This document shows positions 35,862 to 45,776 of a DNA stretch of 64,000 bases, piece after piece. The stretch's first letter is position 1, and every line of letters begins with the position of its first letter. The translations under genes were made by a program, and so were the position numbers. Source of the DNA: Billgrantia saliphila (GTDB lineage Bacteria > Pseudomonadota > Gammaproteobacteria > Pseudomonadales > Halomonadaceae); the NCBI RefSeq assembly GCF_002930105.1, contig NZ_PJRN01000010.1, forward strand, positions 1 to 64,000. Reading direction: 5' to 3'. A model generated the notes under the pieces. The model made no database searches. It was not told the DNA's origin and saw nothing but the letters and a program-made list of their open reading frames with translations.

Positions 35862-37044
35862 CTCCCGTTTTCGTCGTCTGACCGAGTGCCTGGCCGAATG
35901 GCAGGCGCTCTGGCGGCCCTTGCCGTTCATGCATCGACAGTTACCCTGGCGCGAGCGCTATCCCGACCTCGCCGAGTGCTTGCTCGGCCTGAGCGAATAC
36001 GAGGTGGAACGGCTACAGGCCGACCCATGGCGGAATTCGCCGCTAGGTCACTGGTTGCCGATCCAGGAGCTCGCCGAACTGGTGGATCTCCCTCTCCTGG
36101 AAGGCGATGGCCCGACGCTGCCCGATGCCTGGGGGCGGCATGTCGGCGGGCGCAAGTGGCGCCAGATCGAGGCTTTCACGCGGCATTTGCGACTGACGCC
36201 CGGCGTGAGCGTAGTGGAGTGGTGCGCGGGCAAAGGACATCTGTCGCGTGCGCTGGCACGCCGGCATGGCATCGAGGCGACTGGCCTGGAGTGGCAACCT
36301 TCGCTGTGTGAGGAGGGTCGCCGGATGGCGGCCGCCCAGGGCGTGGCGCTGCAGATGCAGGAGCAGGACGTGCTGGCACCCGATGCGGCCCGCTGGCTGG
36401 GGCCGCGCACACACGTGGCGGCACTGCATGCCTGTGGCGACCTGCATTTGCGTTTGCTCGAGCTGGCCGCGGCCAAGGGCAGCGCGATCACGCTGGCGCC
36501 ATGCTGCTATCAACGCACCCGGGATGCGACCTACCGACCGCTCTCGCAGCGTGGGGCATCGCTGAGTGCCGGGCATGCGCTGTCTTTTTCGCGCGACGAT
36601 CTCGCCCTGGCGGTGCAGGAAACCGTGACCGCACCATCAGGGGTGCGTCGCAGCCGCGAGCGGGCCAACGCTTGGCGTCTAGGCTTCGATGCCTTACAGC
36701 GGCAACTTCGCGGTGTCGATGCCTATCTGCCGGTGCCGAGCCTGGCCTATGGTCGGCTGCCTGAAAGCTTCGAAGCGTTCTGCCGTTGGGCGGCCGCGCG
36801 CAAGGCAATGCCCCTGTCCGCAGACGTGGCGTGGGAGCGTTACGAACAGGAGGGATGGCGACGGCAGGCCGAAGTGACGCGTCTGGAACTGGTGCGTCAC
36901 TCGTTTCGTCGCCCGCTCGAGGTCTGGCTGGCGCTGGATCGCCAATGTCGCATGGAAGAGGCGGGCTTTCGAACGGAATTGGGCGTCTTCTGCGCGCCGG
37001 AGCTGACACCGAGAAACTTGTTACTGAATGCTTACAAGGAATAA
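35833..37044 (+). CDS. Class I SAM-dependent methyltransferase
   Basis: 403 aa from ATG 35833 inside the end of the upstream gene. Motif I is VVEWCAGKGHLSRALARRHG (about 118-137), with AALHACGDLHLRLLELA and the APCCYQRTRDATYRPLS loop that resembles a methyltransferase_32 catalytic Cys region. The N-terminal 100 residues are a helical extension. Substrate unknown. The overlapping start suggests translational coupling with the exported protein. Confidence 0.82.
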   Translation: MPKHQESNTDSRFRRLTECLAEWQALWRPLPFMHRQLPWRERYPDLAECLLGLSEYEVERLQADPWRNSPLGHWLPIQELAELVDLPLLEGDGPTLPDAWGRHVGGRKWRQIEAFTRHLRLTPGVSVVEWCAGKGHLSRALARRHGIEATGLEWQPSLCEEGRRMAAAQGVALQMQEQDVLAPDAARWLGPRTHVAALHACGDLHLRLLELAAAKGSAITLAPCCYQRTRDATYRPLSQRGASLSAGHALSFSRDDLALAVQETVTAPSGVRRSRERANAWRLGFDALQRQLRGVDAYLPVPSLAYGRLPESFEAFCRWAAARKAMPLSADVAWERYEQEGWRRQAEVTRLELVRHSFRRPLEVWLALDRQCRMEEAGFRTELGVFCAPELTPRNLLLNAYKE

Positions 37045-37336
37045 GCTGGGCTCGGTGCGCACGACAGAACGCACGATGGAAGTCGGTAATCGAAATAGAA
37101 TGTCGATCTTTTAATGACAACGAGAAGGAATGCTGAACAGGCCGCAGTGCGGTCATGGCACGAATCGCACGGAGCATGGAGACGACGCCGGGTAGGGCGA
37201 GTCCCCGAGCAACGTGTAGCGCTGTGACGCGCTCAGGCATTGACGGTGGTTCCCATAAAGGCGCCAGAGCGATAGCGCGTGCTCATGGCAGCCATGATGC
37301 CGGCCGGCCCGGCGTCGTTACGCAGGGGCGCACGAC

Positions 37337-39295
37337 TTGAACGATACAAACGATGCGGCACGGCTAGGTTCCTTCCAATCTTTGGTCCGGGATATGCCGG
37401 TGCCGGTATTGATAGTGCGGGCGCAGGGAGAATTCCTGTATGCCAATCGAGCCGCGTATCGCTATCTCGGCCTGGCCGAGGCCGCAGCGCCACTGCGCCT
37501 GACGCAGTGGCTGCCCGAGGGGTTGGGCGTGACGCTCGCAGACCACTGGGAGGCGCTGCTGCAGGGGCGACTTGCCGAAGCGTCCGACAGGCTGGCAATT
37601 CCGGGCGGAACGTTCATCGAGGTGCGCTCGCAGCGCATCGACTGGGCGGGACAATCAGCCGTCCAGGTGACGTTGATGACGCATACGGCCCCGGTGCTGC
37701 CGCATGAGCCACTTTACCGGCAAATGTTCGATACCAACCCGGCCGTCAAACTGCTGCTCGACCCCGAAACCGGCCGCATCGTGGATGCCAACGCATCGGC
37801 CGCCGCATTCTATGGCTATCCCGTGGCGGTAATCAGGCAGATGAACATTGCCGAGATCAATTGTCTCAGCCCGGCCGAGATCCGCGAGCGCATGGCCAGG
37901 GCAGAGGCTTGCCAACAGTTGTTCTTCGAATTTCGCCACCGTACCGCCTGTGGCGAGAAACGTGACGTGCACGTCTACTCGGGGCCGGTGCGGGTCGATG
38001 GCAGGCAGTACCTGCACTCGATCGTCGTGGATGTCACTCACGAGAAGCGCTACTACGCCCAGCTCGAGAATTATCATGAACTGTTCCAGAACCTGCCGGT
38101 GGGGGTCTACCGCAGCACGTCGGGACGCAAGGCTCGCTTCATCACGGTCAACCCGGCAATGGAGAGGATCTTCGAGGCCGACTCCCGACAGGCGCTGCTT
38201 GAAACCGATCTGGCAGCGCTGTACGACTGTCCCGAACAACGCAAGTTCTTCAGCCATGATATCCAGCGCGACGCGGGCGTGACGCGTCGCCCGCTGCGGC
38301 TGCGCTCGCTCAAGGGGCATCTGATTCACGCGGAAGTCACGGTGCGGCGGCAGATCGATCCGGATGGCACGAAAACCTTCAACGGTATCATCGAGGACGT
38401 GACCGCGCGCAACGCGGCGCAGGCCACCCAGGACAGGCTGATCCACCTGCTCGATGCATCGCCCGATATCGTCTCCATTGCCGACGCCGGGCGGCGGATG
38501 GTCTACCTCAACCGAGCGGGACGCGACATGCTGGGCGAGCTGCCCGAGTCCCTGCCCGAAGCGATGGCAGTGGCCCACCCTGAATGGGCGCGGCGACGCA
38601 TCGAGGAGGAGGGCATTCCCTACGCCTTGGCGCACGGCCACTGGTACGCCGAGACCGCTCTGCGGAGCGGGGCGGGTGAAGTGCCGATCTCGCATCTCAT
38701 CGTGGTTCGTCGACGCGAGAACGGCGAGTTGGACAGCATCGCCACCATCATGCGCGATATCAGCGAGAGCAAGCGCTACCAGCATGAACTCGAGCATCTC
38801 GCCGGGCACGATCCGTTGACCGGGGCGGTCAATCGCAACCGCTTCCTCGAACTGTTGAAAGGCGAGCGACAGCGGGTCAGGCGCACTCCGTCACCGCTGA
38901 GCCTGGTCATGTTCGACGTCGACCACTTCAAGCGCGTCAATGACACCTATGGCCATAGCGTTGGCGACGATGTGCTGCGTCACCTGGTAGCGCTCTGCCG
39001 GGAGATCCTGAGGGAAGTGGACGTATTGGCACGGTGGGGCGGGGAGGAGTTCATGTTGCTGTTGCCGGATACCGCGCTGGACGGAGCGGTGGCCCTGGCC
39101 GAGCGCTTGCGTGTGGCAATCGAACGCAAGGACTTCGCACCGGTGCCGAGCCTGACCAGTAGCTTCGGCGTCGCCGAACTCGCCCCCGACGAGCCGGAGG
39201 AGCGATGCTACAAGCGCCTCGACGGAGCGCTCTATCGGGCCAAGGGGGCCGGACGCAATCAAGTCTGCTCGGCCGAGCGGCCCGTCGACGGCTGA
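37337..39295 (+). CDS. Multi-PAS GGDEF diguanylate cyclase
   Basis: 652 aa starting at TTG 37337 (AGGGG nearby). Four PAS-like segments are visible (about 12-110, 130-240, 248-360 and 372-480), with motifs such as VDANASAAAFYGY and MVYLNRAGRDMLGE. The GGDEF domain has GGEEF at 568-572 and I-site REVD at 559-562. There are no membrane helices, so it senses a cytoplasmic signal. It is convergent with the M50 protease gene. Confidence 0.92.
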   Translation: MNDTNDAARLGSFQSLVRDMPVPVLIVRAQGEFLYANRAAYRYLGLAEAAAPLRLTQWLPEGLGVTLADHWEALLQGRLAEASDRLAIPGGTFIEVRSQRIDWAGQSAVQVTLMTHTAPVLPHEPLYRQMFDTNPAVKLLLDPETGRIVDANASAAAFYGYPVAVIRQMNIAEINCLSPAEIRERMARAEACQQLFFEFRHRTACGEKRDVHVYSGPVRVDGRQYLHSIVVDVTHEKRYYAQLENYHELFQNLPVGVYRSTSGRKARFITVNPAMERIFEADSRQALLETDLAALYDCPEQRKFFSHDIQRDAGVTRRPLRLRSLKGHLIHAEVTVRRQIDPDGTKTFNGIIEDVTARNAAQATQDRLIHLLDASPDIVSIADAGRRMVYLNRAGRDMLGELPESLPEAMAVAHPEWARRRIEEEGIPYALAHGHWYAETALRSGAGEVPISHLIVVRRRENGELDSIATIMRDISESKRYQHELEHLAGHDPLTGAVNRNRFLELLKGERQRVRRTPSPLSLVMFDVDHFKRVNDTYGHSVGDDVLRHLVALCREILREVDVLARWGGEEFMLLLPDTALDGAVALAERLRVAIERKDFAPVPSLTSSFGVAELAPDEPEERCYKRLDGALYRAKGAGRNQVCSAERPVDG

Positions 39296-39304
39296 GCGGC
39301 CGCT

Positions 39305-40429
39305 TCAACGCTTCACTTGCAGGTGTATCTCGATGGTACGCAGCAATCGCTGCCGGTCGATCCAGCCGCTGACACGACCTCCTTCCATTACCGGCACCTG
39401 GTTGAGGTTGTGTTGGTTGACGAGCTGCATCACCTCGTCGACCCGGGCGTGGGGCGCGACATGGTGCAGACGTTCTGCCGGGGTCATGATTTCGCCGACC
39501 GTGGTATCGGCCCACTGCGCCTGGGGCACCTTGCGTGTATCGCTCAACGAGACCAGGCCTTCGATCCGGTCGGCAGCGTCGCCGACGAGAAAGGCGCGCC
39601 GTCCGGAGGGCAGCACATCGCGCTGTAACCACGTTTCGACAGCGCTTCGGGCGTTAACCAGCGGCACATCGGTGTCTGCCAGGTCTTGCGCGCGCACGCC
39701 AGAGAGGCGATCTCGCAGCAGGAACTGGTTCTCCTGCGCCTGGGTCATGTTAAGCAGGAACCAGGCGATCAGCATGATCCAGAGCCCACCGGCCAGATTT
39801 CCCGCCAGCAGCATGTTCCACAGCGCCAGGCCGAACAGGCCGTAGGCGACCAGGCGGCCGCTGGCATAGGCCGCGGCATTGCCCTTGCGCAGGTCGCCGG
39901 TGGCCTTCCACACCGCAGCGCGCAGCACGCGCCCACCGTCCAGCGGGAAGCCGGGGATCATGTTGAAGATGGCGATGGCCAGGTTGATCGTGGCCAGCCA
40001 GCCCAGGGCCACGGGAACCGGTGCCGGGCCTTCGCCGTTAAGTGCCGCGAGCAGGCCGAAGGCTGCCGCCAGGATCAGGCTCACCGCGGGGCCGGCAATG
40101 GCGATCCAGAATTCGTCGTTGGCCTTGTCCGGGTCGCGGGTCATCTGCGCCACCCCGCCGAAGATGAACAGGGTAATCGCATTGACCGGCACGCCTCGGC
40201 GAATGGCGACCAGGCTATGTCCCAATTCGTGGGCGACGATCGAAGCGAAGAACAGCAGTGAAGTGACCAACGCCGTGAGCACCGCGGTGGTCATCGTCCA
40301 GTCGGGGTGCTGACGCTGAAAACCGGAGCTCATCGTGGAGAGCAAGAGTACGAAGATGATGAGCCAACTGATGTGGACTTCCAGACGAATGCCGCGGAAA
40401 TGACCGATGACCAATACGGACTTGAACAT
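39305..40429 (-). CDS. M50 site-2-type metalloprotease with CBS domains
   Basis: 374 aa from ATG 40429; an ATG 12 bp upstream overlaps the GAGGAG ribosome site and is not used. The membrane domain has the zinc motif HELGH (67-71) and NMIPGFPLDGGRVLRA, the second S2P signature. Two CBS modules follow (about 245-365, LVNARSAVETWLQ, VGEIMTPAERLHHV). Intramembrane proteolysis gated by nucleotide binding to CBS is the family's likely mode; the client is unknown. Confidence 0.9.
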   Translation of the reverse strand: MFKSVLVIGHFRGIRLEVHISWLIIFVLLLSTMSSGFQRQHPDWTMTTAVLTALVTSLLFFASIVAHELGHSLVAIRRGVPVNAITLFIFGGVAQMTRDPDKANDEFWIAIAGPAVSLILAAAFGLLAALNGEGPAPVPVALGWLATINLAIAIFNMIPGFPLDGGRVLRAAVWKATGDLRKGNAAAYASGRLVAYGLFGLALWNMLLAGNLAGGLWIMLIAWFLLNMTQAQENQFLLRDRLSGVRAQDLADTDVPLVNARSAVETWLQRDVLPSGRRAFLVGDAADRIEGLVSLSDTRKVPQAQWADTTVGEIMTPAERLHHVAPHARVDEVMQLVNQHNLNQVPVMEGGRVSGWIDRQRLLRTIEIHLQVKR

Positions 40430-40619
40430 GACGCTCCTCACTCCGGTTGTCGTTCCAGTGTGTGCATTCGCGGCCGATGGCGCCAGCGAAGCCGAACCTG
40501 CCTTCGGCCTGTTCAGCGCGGGTCACTGCCCCTATGCTAGTGGTACGCCAACGAGCCGGGATGACTCGATGCGCAGGCACGGGAAGAGAAGCGAACGGGA
40601 CGTTCAGGAGGGGGAGGTC

Positions 40620-40937
40620 ATGGATGAGGGATGGCGAGAGGCAACGAATCATGGTCGGAAATGGCATCACCGACCCCGCATCGACGCCCAGGTGATCCAG
40701 GCCCGTGATGCCGAGACGAGGCGCGGCAGGGCGCGAAGGCTGCTGATGGGCGTGCTGGCCTCGTGGCTGCTGCTCCTGCTGATGGCCCTGCTGTGCGCCT
40801 ACTGGCTTCTGTTATACATGCCGGAAACGGCCATTCGACAAGCGGCGCTTCCGCTGGACAGTGCGGGTGTCGCTTTGCAAGAAGACGGATCGGGAGCGTC
40901 CGCCACGACGCTTGCACCTCCCCCGGGGCAAGGCTAA
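40620..40937 (+). CDS. Small single-pass membrane protein, unknown
   Basis: 105 aa from ATG 40620 behind GGAGGGGGAGG. A basic N-terminus (RHRPRI...ETRRGRARR-type) precedes one membrane helix (GVLASWLLLLLMALLCAYWLLLY) and a short Ala/Gly-rich tail. No family recognised. The last 4 bp overlap the end of the convergent C45 gene. Confidence 0.6.
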   Translation: MDEGWREATNHGRKWHHRPRIDAQVIQARDAETRRGRARRLLMGVLASWLLLLLMALLCAYWLLLYMPETAIRQAALPLDSAGVALQEDGSGASATTLAPPPGQG

Positions 40938-42004
40938 GCGGAGCCCGGGCCAAGCCCGGGATCGCCGAACAGGCCACTCAATGTGCCCGAGATCGCCTGC
41001 GAGCGACCGGGGAAACGTACCTGCCAACTGACATCTTCGGCGTCCAGGTGGAAGACCGCTGTGGCCAGGGTGTTCTCATCGTCCGGGTCGTCGGGTTCGC
41101 GCCGCAGGATCGGCAGTCCACCGTCACCACTGTCGCCCAGGATCGTCAGCGGGTCGTGTTCGCCCGCCGCAAGCAGGGCGTCGCCGCGTCGCTGGCGAGC
41201 GCACGACGATGGCGTCACGATCTGATGATTCCTCCCCCACCGGTGATGCAGGGCATGGTTGGCATGCAGTGCCGGCCGGGTCAGGGCCCGGTGGGATATT
41301 TCGCCGGCGCCGATCTCGATCGAATGGATGTAGGTATCACCGGGCTGCGCCAGACTGAAATGAAACCCGCCGCTGGCGGGTGCCTCGCGAAGCAGCGCCA
41401 GGGCAGCCTCGATGGTGGGTTGGCCAAGCAGCGCCCGGCTCAATACCATGCGCGGGATCTCCGGGCGAACCGCCGTCAGGCGCAGGTTGTTCACCGTCTG
41501 AACGATACCGTGCCGGGTCAGCGCGAAGGTATGGCCGGGCAGCGAGCCCGGGTAGCAGCAGGCCATCAGCGCCGGCTCCCGATCGGGTATCAACCTGGCC
41601 AGGAACATGTCGCCGTCGAACTCGGGCAGGCCATCTTCGTTGTGTGCCAGGCAGGCCGGCGCTCCGGGCAGTTGCACCGTGGTACAGCCATCGTCGGTCG
41701 AGGCGAGCAGATCGCCACGACAGTTCCAGGCGAACACTTCGCGAAAGGGTAGCTCGAGCCCTTCGGCAAGGCCACGGAGCTCTTCCAGCAGGGCGGGATG
41801 GAGGCGCTTGGTCGCGGCCAGTAGCCGCGCTAAGGCCGCGTCATGTTTTTTGTCCGTGGCGATCTGCCACTGTGTGCTTCCGAGCAGCTTGGCATGCACC
41901 GCACGGCGTCCGTATCGGCCGGCGGCCACGCCGAGAGAGAACGGGTCGCCGCGAAAAGTGACCCAGCCATCGGGCGAGGCACCACGCGTCGCTCGGTGCT
42001 GCAT
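40934..42004 (-). CDS. C45-family Ntn hydrolase (acyl-coenzyme A:6-APA acyltransferase-like)
   Basis: 356 aa. The autocatalytic nucleophile is Cys107 in NCRGDLLASTDDGCTTVQL-type context, preceded by the propeptide typical of the family, and GHTFALTRHGIVQTVNNLRL is the second conserved block. Members cleave amide bonds or transfer acyl groups. The substrate is unknown; there is no signal peptide. Confidence 0.85.
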   Translation of the reverse strand: MQHRATRGASPDGWVTFRGDPFSLGVAAGRYGRRAVHAKLLGSTQWQIATDKKHDAALARLLAATKRLHPALLEELRGLAEGLELPFREVFAWNCRGDLLASTDDGCTTVQLPGAPACLAHNEDGLPEFDGDMFLARLIPDREPALMACCYPGSLPGHTFALTRHGIVQTVNNLRLTAVRPEIPRMVLSRALLGQPTIEAALALLREAPASGGFHFSLAQPGDTYIHSIEIGAGEISHRALTRPALHANHALHHRWGRNHQIVTPSSCARQRRGDALLAAGEHDPLTILGDSGDGGLPILRREPDDPDDENTLATAVFHLDAEDVSWQVRFPGRSQAISGTLSGLFGDPGLGPGSA

Positions 42005-42212
42005 GAAGGTATCCCCCTCTATGGCTTCGTGCCGTTCGCTCGCCGCGTCACGACCCGATCATCGCTCGTAGAGACGGCGATAGAGGATCGCGGCGTATCG
42101 CCTGGCCATATTGGTGCTATGGACAGGGCTTGTCCATGCCCGCATCCTGACCAGGCGATCCCGTGCCTGGCGGGGCGAGACAGGAGGTCGATGACGTGCG
42201 AGGGATAGCCAA

Positions 42213-43322
42213 GTGAGCATGCTTGCACAGCGGCCGGTGCTGCCGTCCCAGGGAGCCCGGGTCGAAGCCATCGACCTGGCCCGTGGTATCGCCATCGCGC
42301 TGATGATCCTCAGTCACGCAATAAGCGGACTGCTGGGGCTCTCCGAAGTGCCCGACTGGGGCATGGTGCCGATTCATCTGGTGACCAAGTTTTCCTCGTC
42401 GCTGTTCATCCTGGTCTTCGGCATTGCCCTGGCGGTTGCCTTCCTGCCCAAGGCGGGAACCCCGGACTGGCCCCGTCGCCGGCTCAAGCTCATGCTGCGT
42501 GGGCTCGAGGTGATGTTCTGGTACAAGGCGCTGACCGTGGTCGAGATGCTGCCGATCTTTCCCCGCGAGGACATCGTCGCCGCGCTGCTCTACCAGCGCT
42601 TTCCTATCTGGGTCGAGATCCTGGGCTTCTACGCCTTGGCGCTGCTGTGGCTGCCATGGGTATTGCCCTTGTGGCGTCGTATGCCGCTGTGGTCGCGGCT
42701 GGTGTTGCCCGTGGCGGTGGGCGCGCTGTCGGTCGCGCTGGAACGCCACTTCCATTTCTGGGGCATCGAGCCGCTCAAGGCGATCCTGGTGGAGGATGCC
42801 GACCACTACACTTGGGGCCAGTTGGCACGATTACCGTTGGTCATGCTGGGGCTGCTGATCGGCGAGGGCGTGCTGCGCTGGTACGGCGATGTCGACAGCC
42901 GTCAGCGTCTGGTGCTCGGGCTTGCCGGCGCGGGGGCGGCACTGCTGGCGGGCTTCGTGGCGCTGGTGTTGGCGACGACGACATTCGACGAGGCGCTGAT
43001 GGCCGTGGCATGGAACGTCGGCAAGCACCCGCCCGAGGCGCCGTTCATGCTGTTCAGCGTCGGTGGTGCGCTGGTGATCCTGGCATTGTGCCTATTGGGG
43101 GGCGGGCGCGCCGCCGCCTGGCTGCGCCCAATCACGGTGATCGGCAGCGATGCGCTGCGCGCCTTCATCTTCCACATTGTGGTGATCTTCATGGGGCTGC
43201 GCTTGCTGATGGAGGCCTGGCAGGTCTACAGCTATCCGCAGGTGCTGGGTATCGGCGTTGCGCTGATCCCCCTCACCGCAGGCTGGATCGCTTTCATTCG
43301 CTGGTTTCGTGCACACTCATGA
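42213..43322 (+). CDS. DUF1624/heparan-alpha-glucosaminide N-acetyltransferase-like membrane acyltransferase
   Basis: 369 aa, about ten membrane helices. The hallmark VEAIDLARGIAIALMILSHAISG opens the protein (helix 1 with His), and later helices include FILVFGIALAVAF and LRAFIFHIVVIFMGL. It is thought to carry acyl groups across the membrane to a glycan. Its stop overlaps the earliest possible start of the next gene, suggesting coupling to a periplasmic serine hydrolase. Confidence 0.88.
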   Translation: MSMLAQRPVLPSQGARVEAIDLARGIAIALMILSHAISGLLGLSEVPDWGMVPIHLVTKFSSSLFILVFGIALAVAFLPKAGTPDWPRRRLKLMLRGLEVMFWYKALTVVEMLPIFPREDIVAALLYQRFPIWVEILGFYALALLWLPWVLPLWRRMPLWSRLVLPVAVGALSVALERHFHFWGIEPLKAILVEDADHYTWGQLARLPLVMLGLLIGEGVLRWYGDVDSRQRLVLGLAGAGAALLAGFVALVLATTTFDEALMAVAWNVGKHPPEAPFMLFSVGGALVILALCLLGGGRAAAWLRPITVIGSDALRAFIFHIVVIFMGLRLLMEAWQVYSYPQVLGIGVALIPLTAGWIAFIRWFRAHS

Positions 43323-43351
43323 TGGAACTGAAACGGAAAAAGAGTAGCGTT

Positions 43352-44488
43352 ATGAATGGGCTGTGGCATGGGCGACGGCCGTGTGGTCCCGTGCAATGCC
43401 TGCTAAGCGCATGGCTCCTGTGTCTGGCACTACCGATACCGGCAAGTGCCGAACTGGACTGGACCGAGCGCGCAGTGACACGCATCGAGCCGGCCTGGGG
43501 AGATCGTCTGCAGGCCCGGCTGGCGCTGCTCGAGGCCGGCTTCGGTGGCGAACTGGGCGTTCATGTCCGCGATCTCGAGAGCGGCGCCCGCTTCGGCTGG
43601 CACGACGATGAGTTCTGGTACCTGGCTTCGATGATCAAGGTACCGGTCGCCATCGAGCTGATGGCCCGGGTCGAGGCGGGTGAGACGACGCTGAGCGAGC
43701 GCCTCGAACTGCGCCAAAGCGATTACGTCGACGGCGCAGGTGCCACTAACTGGGCACCACCGGGAAGTGAATTGACGCTGCGACAGCTGCTCGAATCGAT
43801 GCTGATCGTCAGCGACAACACTGCCACCGACATGCTGATTCGCTATCTGGGGTTGGAAAATGTCAACCGCAGGGCACGGCAGTTGGCTCCCTCTGGCGGA
43901 GTGGGGCCGATCACCACGCTGGTCGATGTGCGCCGCCACGCCTATGCCAACCTGCATCCGGATGCCTTTGCGCTGAATGGCATGGACTTCATCGAGCTGC
44001 GCAAGCGCAACGGTGAGGTCGCCCGGCTGGGCTGGTTGCAGCAGAGGCTTGGGCTGGCGCCGGCGAACCTGCACCTGTCGAGCCTTGACGAGGCCTTTAA
44101 CCGATATTACGCCACCGACCTCAACAGCGGCCGGCTCGATGCCGTCGGCGACATGTTCACTGCTCTTGCCGAGGGCAGGGCGCTCGGGCCGGACGCCACC
44201 GCCGAGCTGTTGACGATGATGGCACGCACGACCAGCGGCGAGCGTCGCCTGAAGGCGGGGCTGGGTCGCGACGTTCGTCTCACCCACAAGACCGGTACCC
44301 AGCATCGGCGTGCCTGCGATGCGGGCATCGCCACGCATGGCCAGGACGACGAAGCACGCCGAGTGGTGATCGTGGCTTGCGTGCGCGGCGAGTTCGACCT
44401 GGCCCGCAACGAGCAGATGCTGGCGGCCGTGGGGCGTGCCATACGCGAGGCTGGCGTGTTCGCGCCTGCTCGCCAAGCCGCAAGGTGA
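43352..44488 (+). CDS. Exported serine hydrolase of the class A beta-lactamase fold, lacking Glu166
   Basis: 378 aa from ATG 43352 with AAAGAG upstream (an ATG at 43319 overlapping the preceding stop is the alternative). A signal peptide spans MNGLWHGRRPCGPVQ through PIPASA. Catalytic motifs are SMIK (S93, K96), SDN (154-156) and KTG (313-315). No Glu is found about 36 residues after SDN, where class A enzymes have Glu166 (that region reads GPITTLVDV), so hydrolytic beta-lactamase activity is doubtful. A peptidoglycan- or other peptidase-type role is more likely. Confidence 0.85.
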   Translation: MNGLWHGRRPCGPVQCLLSAWLLCLALPIPASAELDWTERAVTRIEPAWGDRLQARLALLEAGFGGELGVHVRDLESGARFGWHDDEFWYLASMIKVPVAIELMARVEAGETTLSERLELRQSDYVDGAGATNWAPPGSELTLRQLLESMLIVSDNTATDMLIRYLGLENVNRRARQLAPSGGVGPITTLVDVRRHAYANLHPDAFALNGMDFIELRKRNGEVARLGWLQQRLGLAPANLHLSSLDEAFNRYYATDLNSGRLDAVGDMFTALAEGRALGPDATAELLTMMARTTSGERRLKAGLGRDVRLTHKTGTQHRRACDAGIATHGQDDEARRVVIVACVRGEFDLARNEQMLAAVGRAIREAGVFAPARQAAR

Positions 44489-44526
44489 TTGCGACGAACG
44501 TCTAACGGCTGCGCGGTTGATACGCG

Positions 44527-44582
44527 TTGACAGCCGTAACGAGGGTGGCTAGCCTTTTCTACATCGAATGTTACCGGTAACA
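44527..44582 (+). promoter_or_regulatory. Promoter and GntR operator of the gluconate operon
   Basis: TTGACA (44527-44532), 17 bp, then TAGCCT (44550-44555) form a sigma-70-like promoter with a perfect -35. Just downstream is TGTTACCGGTAACA (44569-44582), a perfect 14-bp palindrome identical to the core of the E. coli GntR/IdnR operator. It lies around +8 to +20 of the expected transcript, a repressing position. The LacI-type GntR gene is encoded 3.8 kb downstream in the same cluster. Confidence 0.8.
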
Positions 44583-44678
44583 ATGAGGCCGGCGTTCGAA
44601 CCCGAGGGCCTCCGCTGCGCCACTCGGGATATTGCGATGAAGCGTAAATTCACAACGATAAATCCAATGGAGTCCGCC

Positions 44679-45755
44679 ATGAACCTATTCTGGCGCAACA
44701 CCCTCACGCTAGCCGGTGCGGCCACACTGACTCTGGGCCTCGCTCATGCCCAGACCCCGGATCTCTCCGATCCGCCCGACATCGAAGGCGATGTGCTGGA
44801 GGATCACGGCAGCCACACCCTGCGCATGGGGATCGGCCTGGCCGAGAGTTCGCCGCAGTACCTTTCCGTCAAGTACTTCGCCGATATCCTCGACCAGCGC
44901 ACCGAAGGGCGCATCAGTGTCGATATCTTCCCCAACAGCCAGTTGGGCGATGACGTGCAGATGATGGAGATGCTCCAGACCGGGTCACTGGACATGACCT
45001 ATCCTTCCAGCTCACCCGCCACCACTTATGTCGAGGAGCTGGCGGCGTTCGATCTGCCGTTCCTGCTGCCCAATCGCGATGCGGCCATCGCCGTCATGCA
45101 GAGCGACACCGCCCAGCGCATGCTCGATGGCTTCGAGGGCTCCGGCATCAAGGCCCTGGCCTTCTCCGAGAACGGCTACCGCCAGCTCACCAACAGCGCG
45201 CGCCCCGTCGAGTCGCCCGAGGACGTTGCCGGCTTGGATGTCAGCGGTCTCACCATCCGCACCATGGAAAACCCGGTGCACCTGTCGATCTGGGAAACGC
45301 TGGGGGCCAACCCCACGCCGATGGCGTTCGGTGAGCTGTTCTCTGCCATGGAGCAGGGCGTTGTCGACGGCCAGGAGAACCCGTGGAGCACCATCCTGAC
45401 CTCCAACTTCCATGAAGTGCAGGATTACGGCTCCGAGACCCGCCACGTCTACACGCCGTTCATCCTGATGATCTCCGAGCGCACCTGGGAGCGTCTGGCG
45501 CCGGAATATCAGGAGCTGGTGCAGGATGCGGCGCGCAAGTCCGCCGAGTACGAGATCCAACTGGCCACCGAATACGACGACTGGTCGCGCGAGCAGCTCG
45601 AAGAGAAGGGCATGCAGATCACGCGTCTCGACGACGAGCAGATCGCCGCCTTCCAGGAAGCCGTGCAGCCTGTCTATGACGAGTGGGCGCCGCGTATCGG
45701 TGAGGACCTGATCGCCGAGATCCAGGAAATCGTCGAGTCCACCTCCAGCCAGTAA
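44679..45755 (+). CDS. dctP: TRAP transporter periplasmic binding protein DctP, probable gluconate-type substrate
   Basis: 358 aa from ATG 44679 with GGAG upstream. A signal peptide (MNLFWRNTLTLAGA through AHA) precedes a DctP fold: LRMGIGLAESSPQYLSVKYFADIL, GRISVDIFPNSQLGDDVQMMEML, the substrate Arg in LTIRTMENPVHLSIWETLGANPTPMAFGELFSAMEQGVVDGQENP. It binds an organic acid for DctQM. The linked gluconokinase and GntR imply gluconate or a related sugar acid. Confidence 0.93.
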   Translation: MNLFWRNTLTLAGAATLTLGLAHAQTPDLSDPPDIEGDVLEDHGSHTLRMGIGLAESSPQYLSVKYFADILDQRTEGRISVDIFPNSQLGDDVQMMEMLQTGSLDMTYPSSSPATTYVEELAAFDLPFLLPNRDAAIAVMQSDTAQRMLDGFEGSGIKALAFSENGYRQLTNSARPVESPEDVAGLDVSGLTIRTMENPVHLSIWETLGANPTPMAFGELFSAMEQGVVDGQENPWSTILTSNFHEVQDYGSETRHVYTPFILMISERTWERLAPEYQELVQDAARKSAEYEIQLATEYDDWSREQLEEKGMQITRLDDEQIAAFQEAVQPVYDEWAPRIGEDLIAEIQEIVESTSSQ

Positions 45756-45776
45756 TCCTTTCCTTCGACCGACTTG

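Noticed and set aside
42647..43351. N-terminal extension of the serine hydrolase ORF into the acyltransferase gene
   Set aside because: It is out of frame with the membrane acyltransferase and Arg/Gly-rich; the signal peptide starts at 43352 (or 43319).
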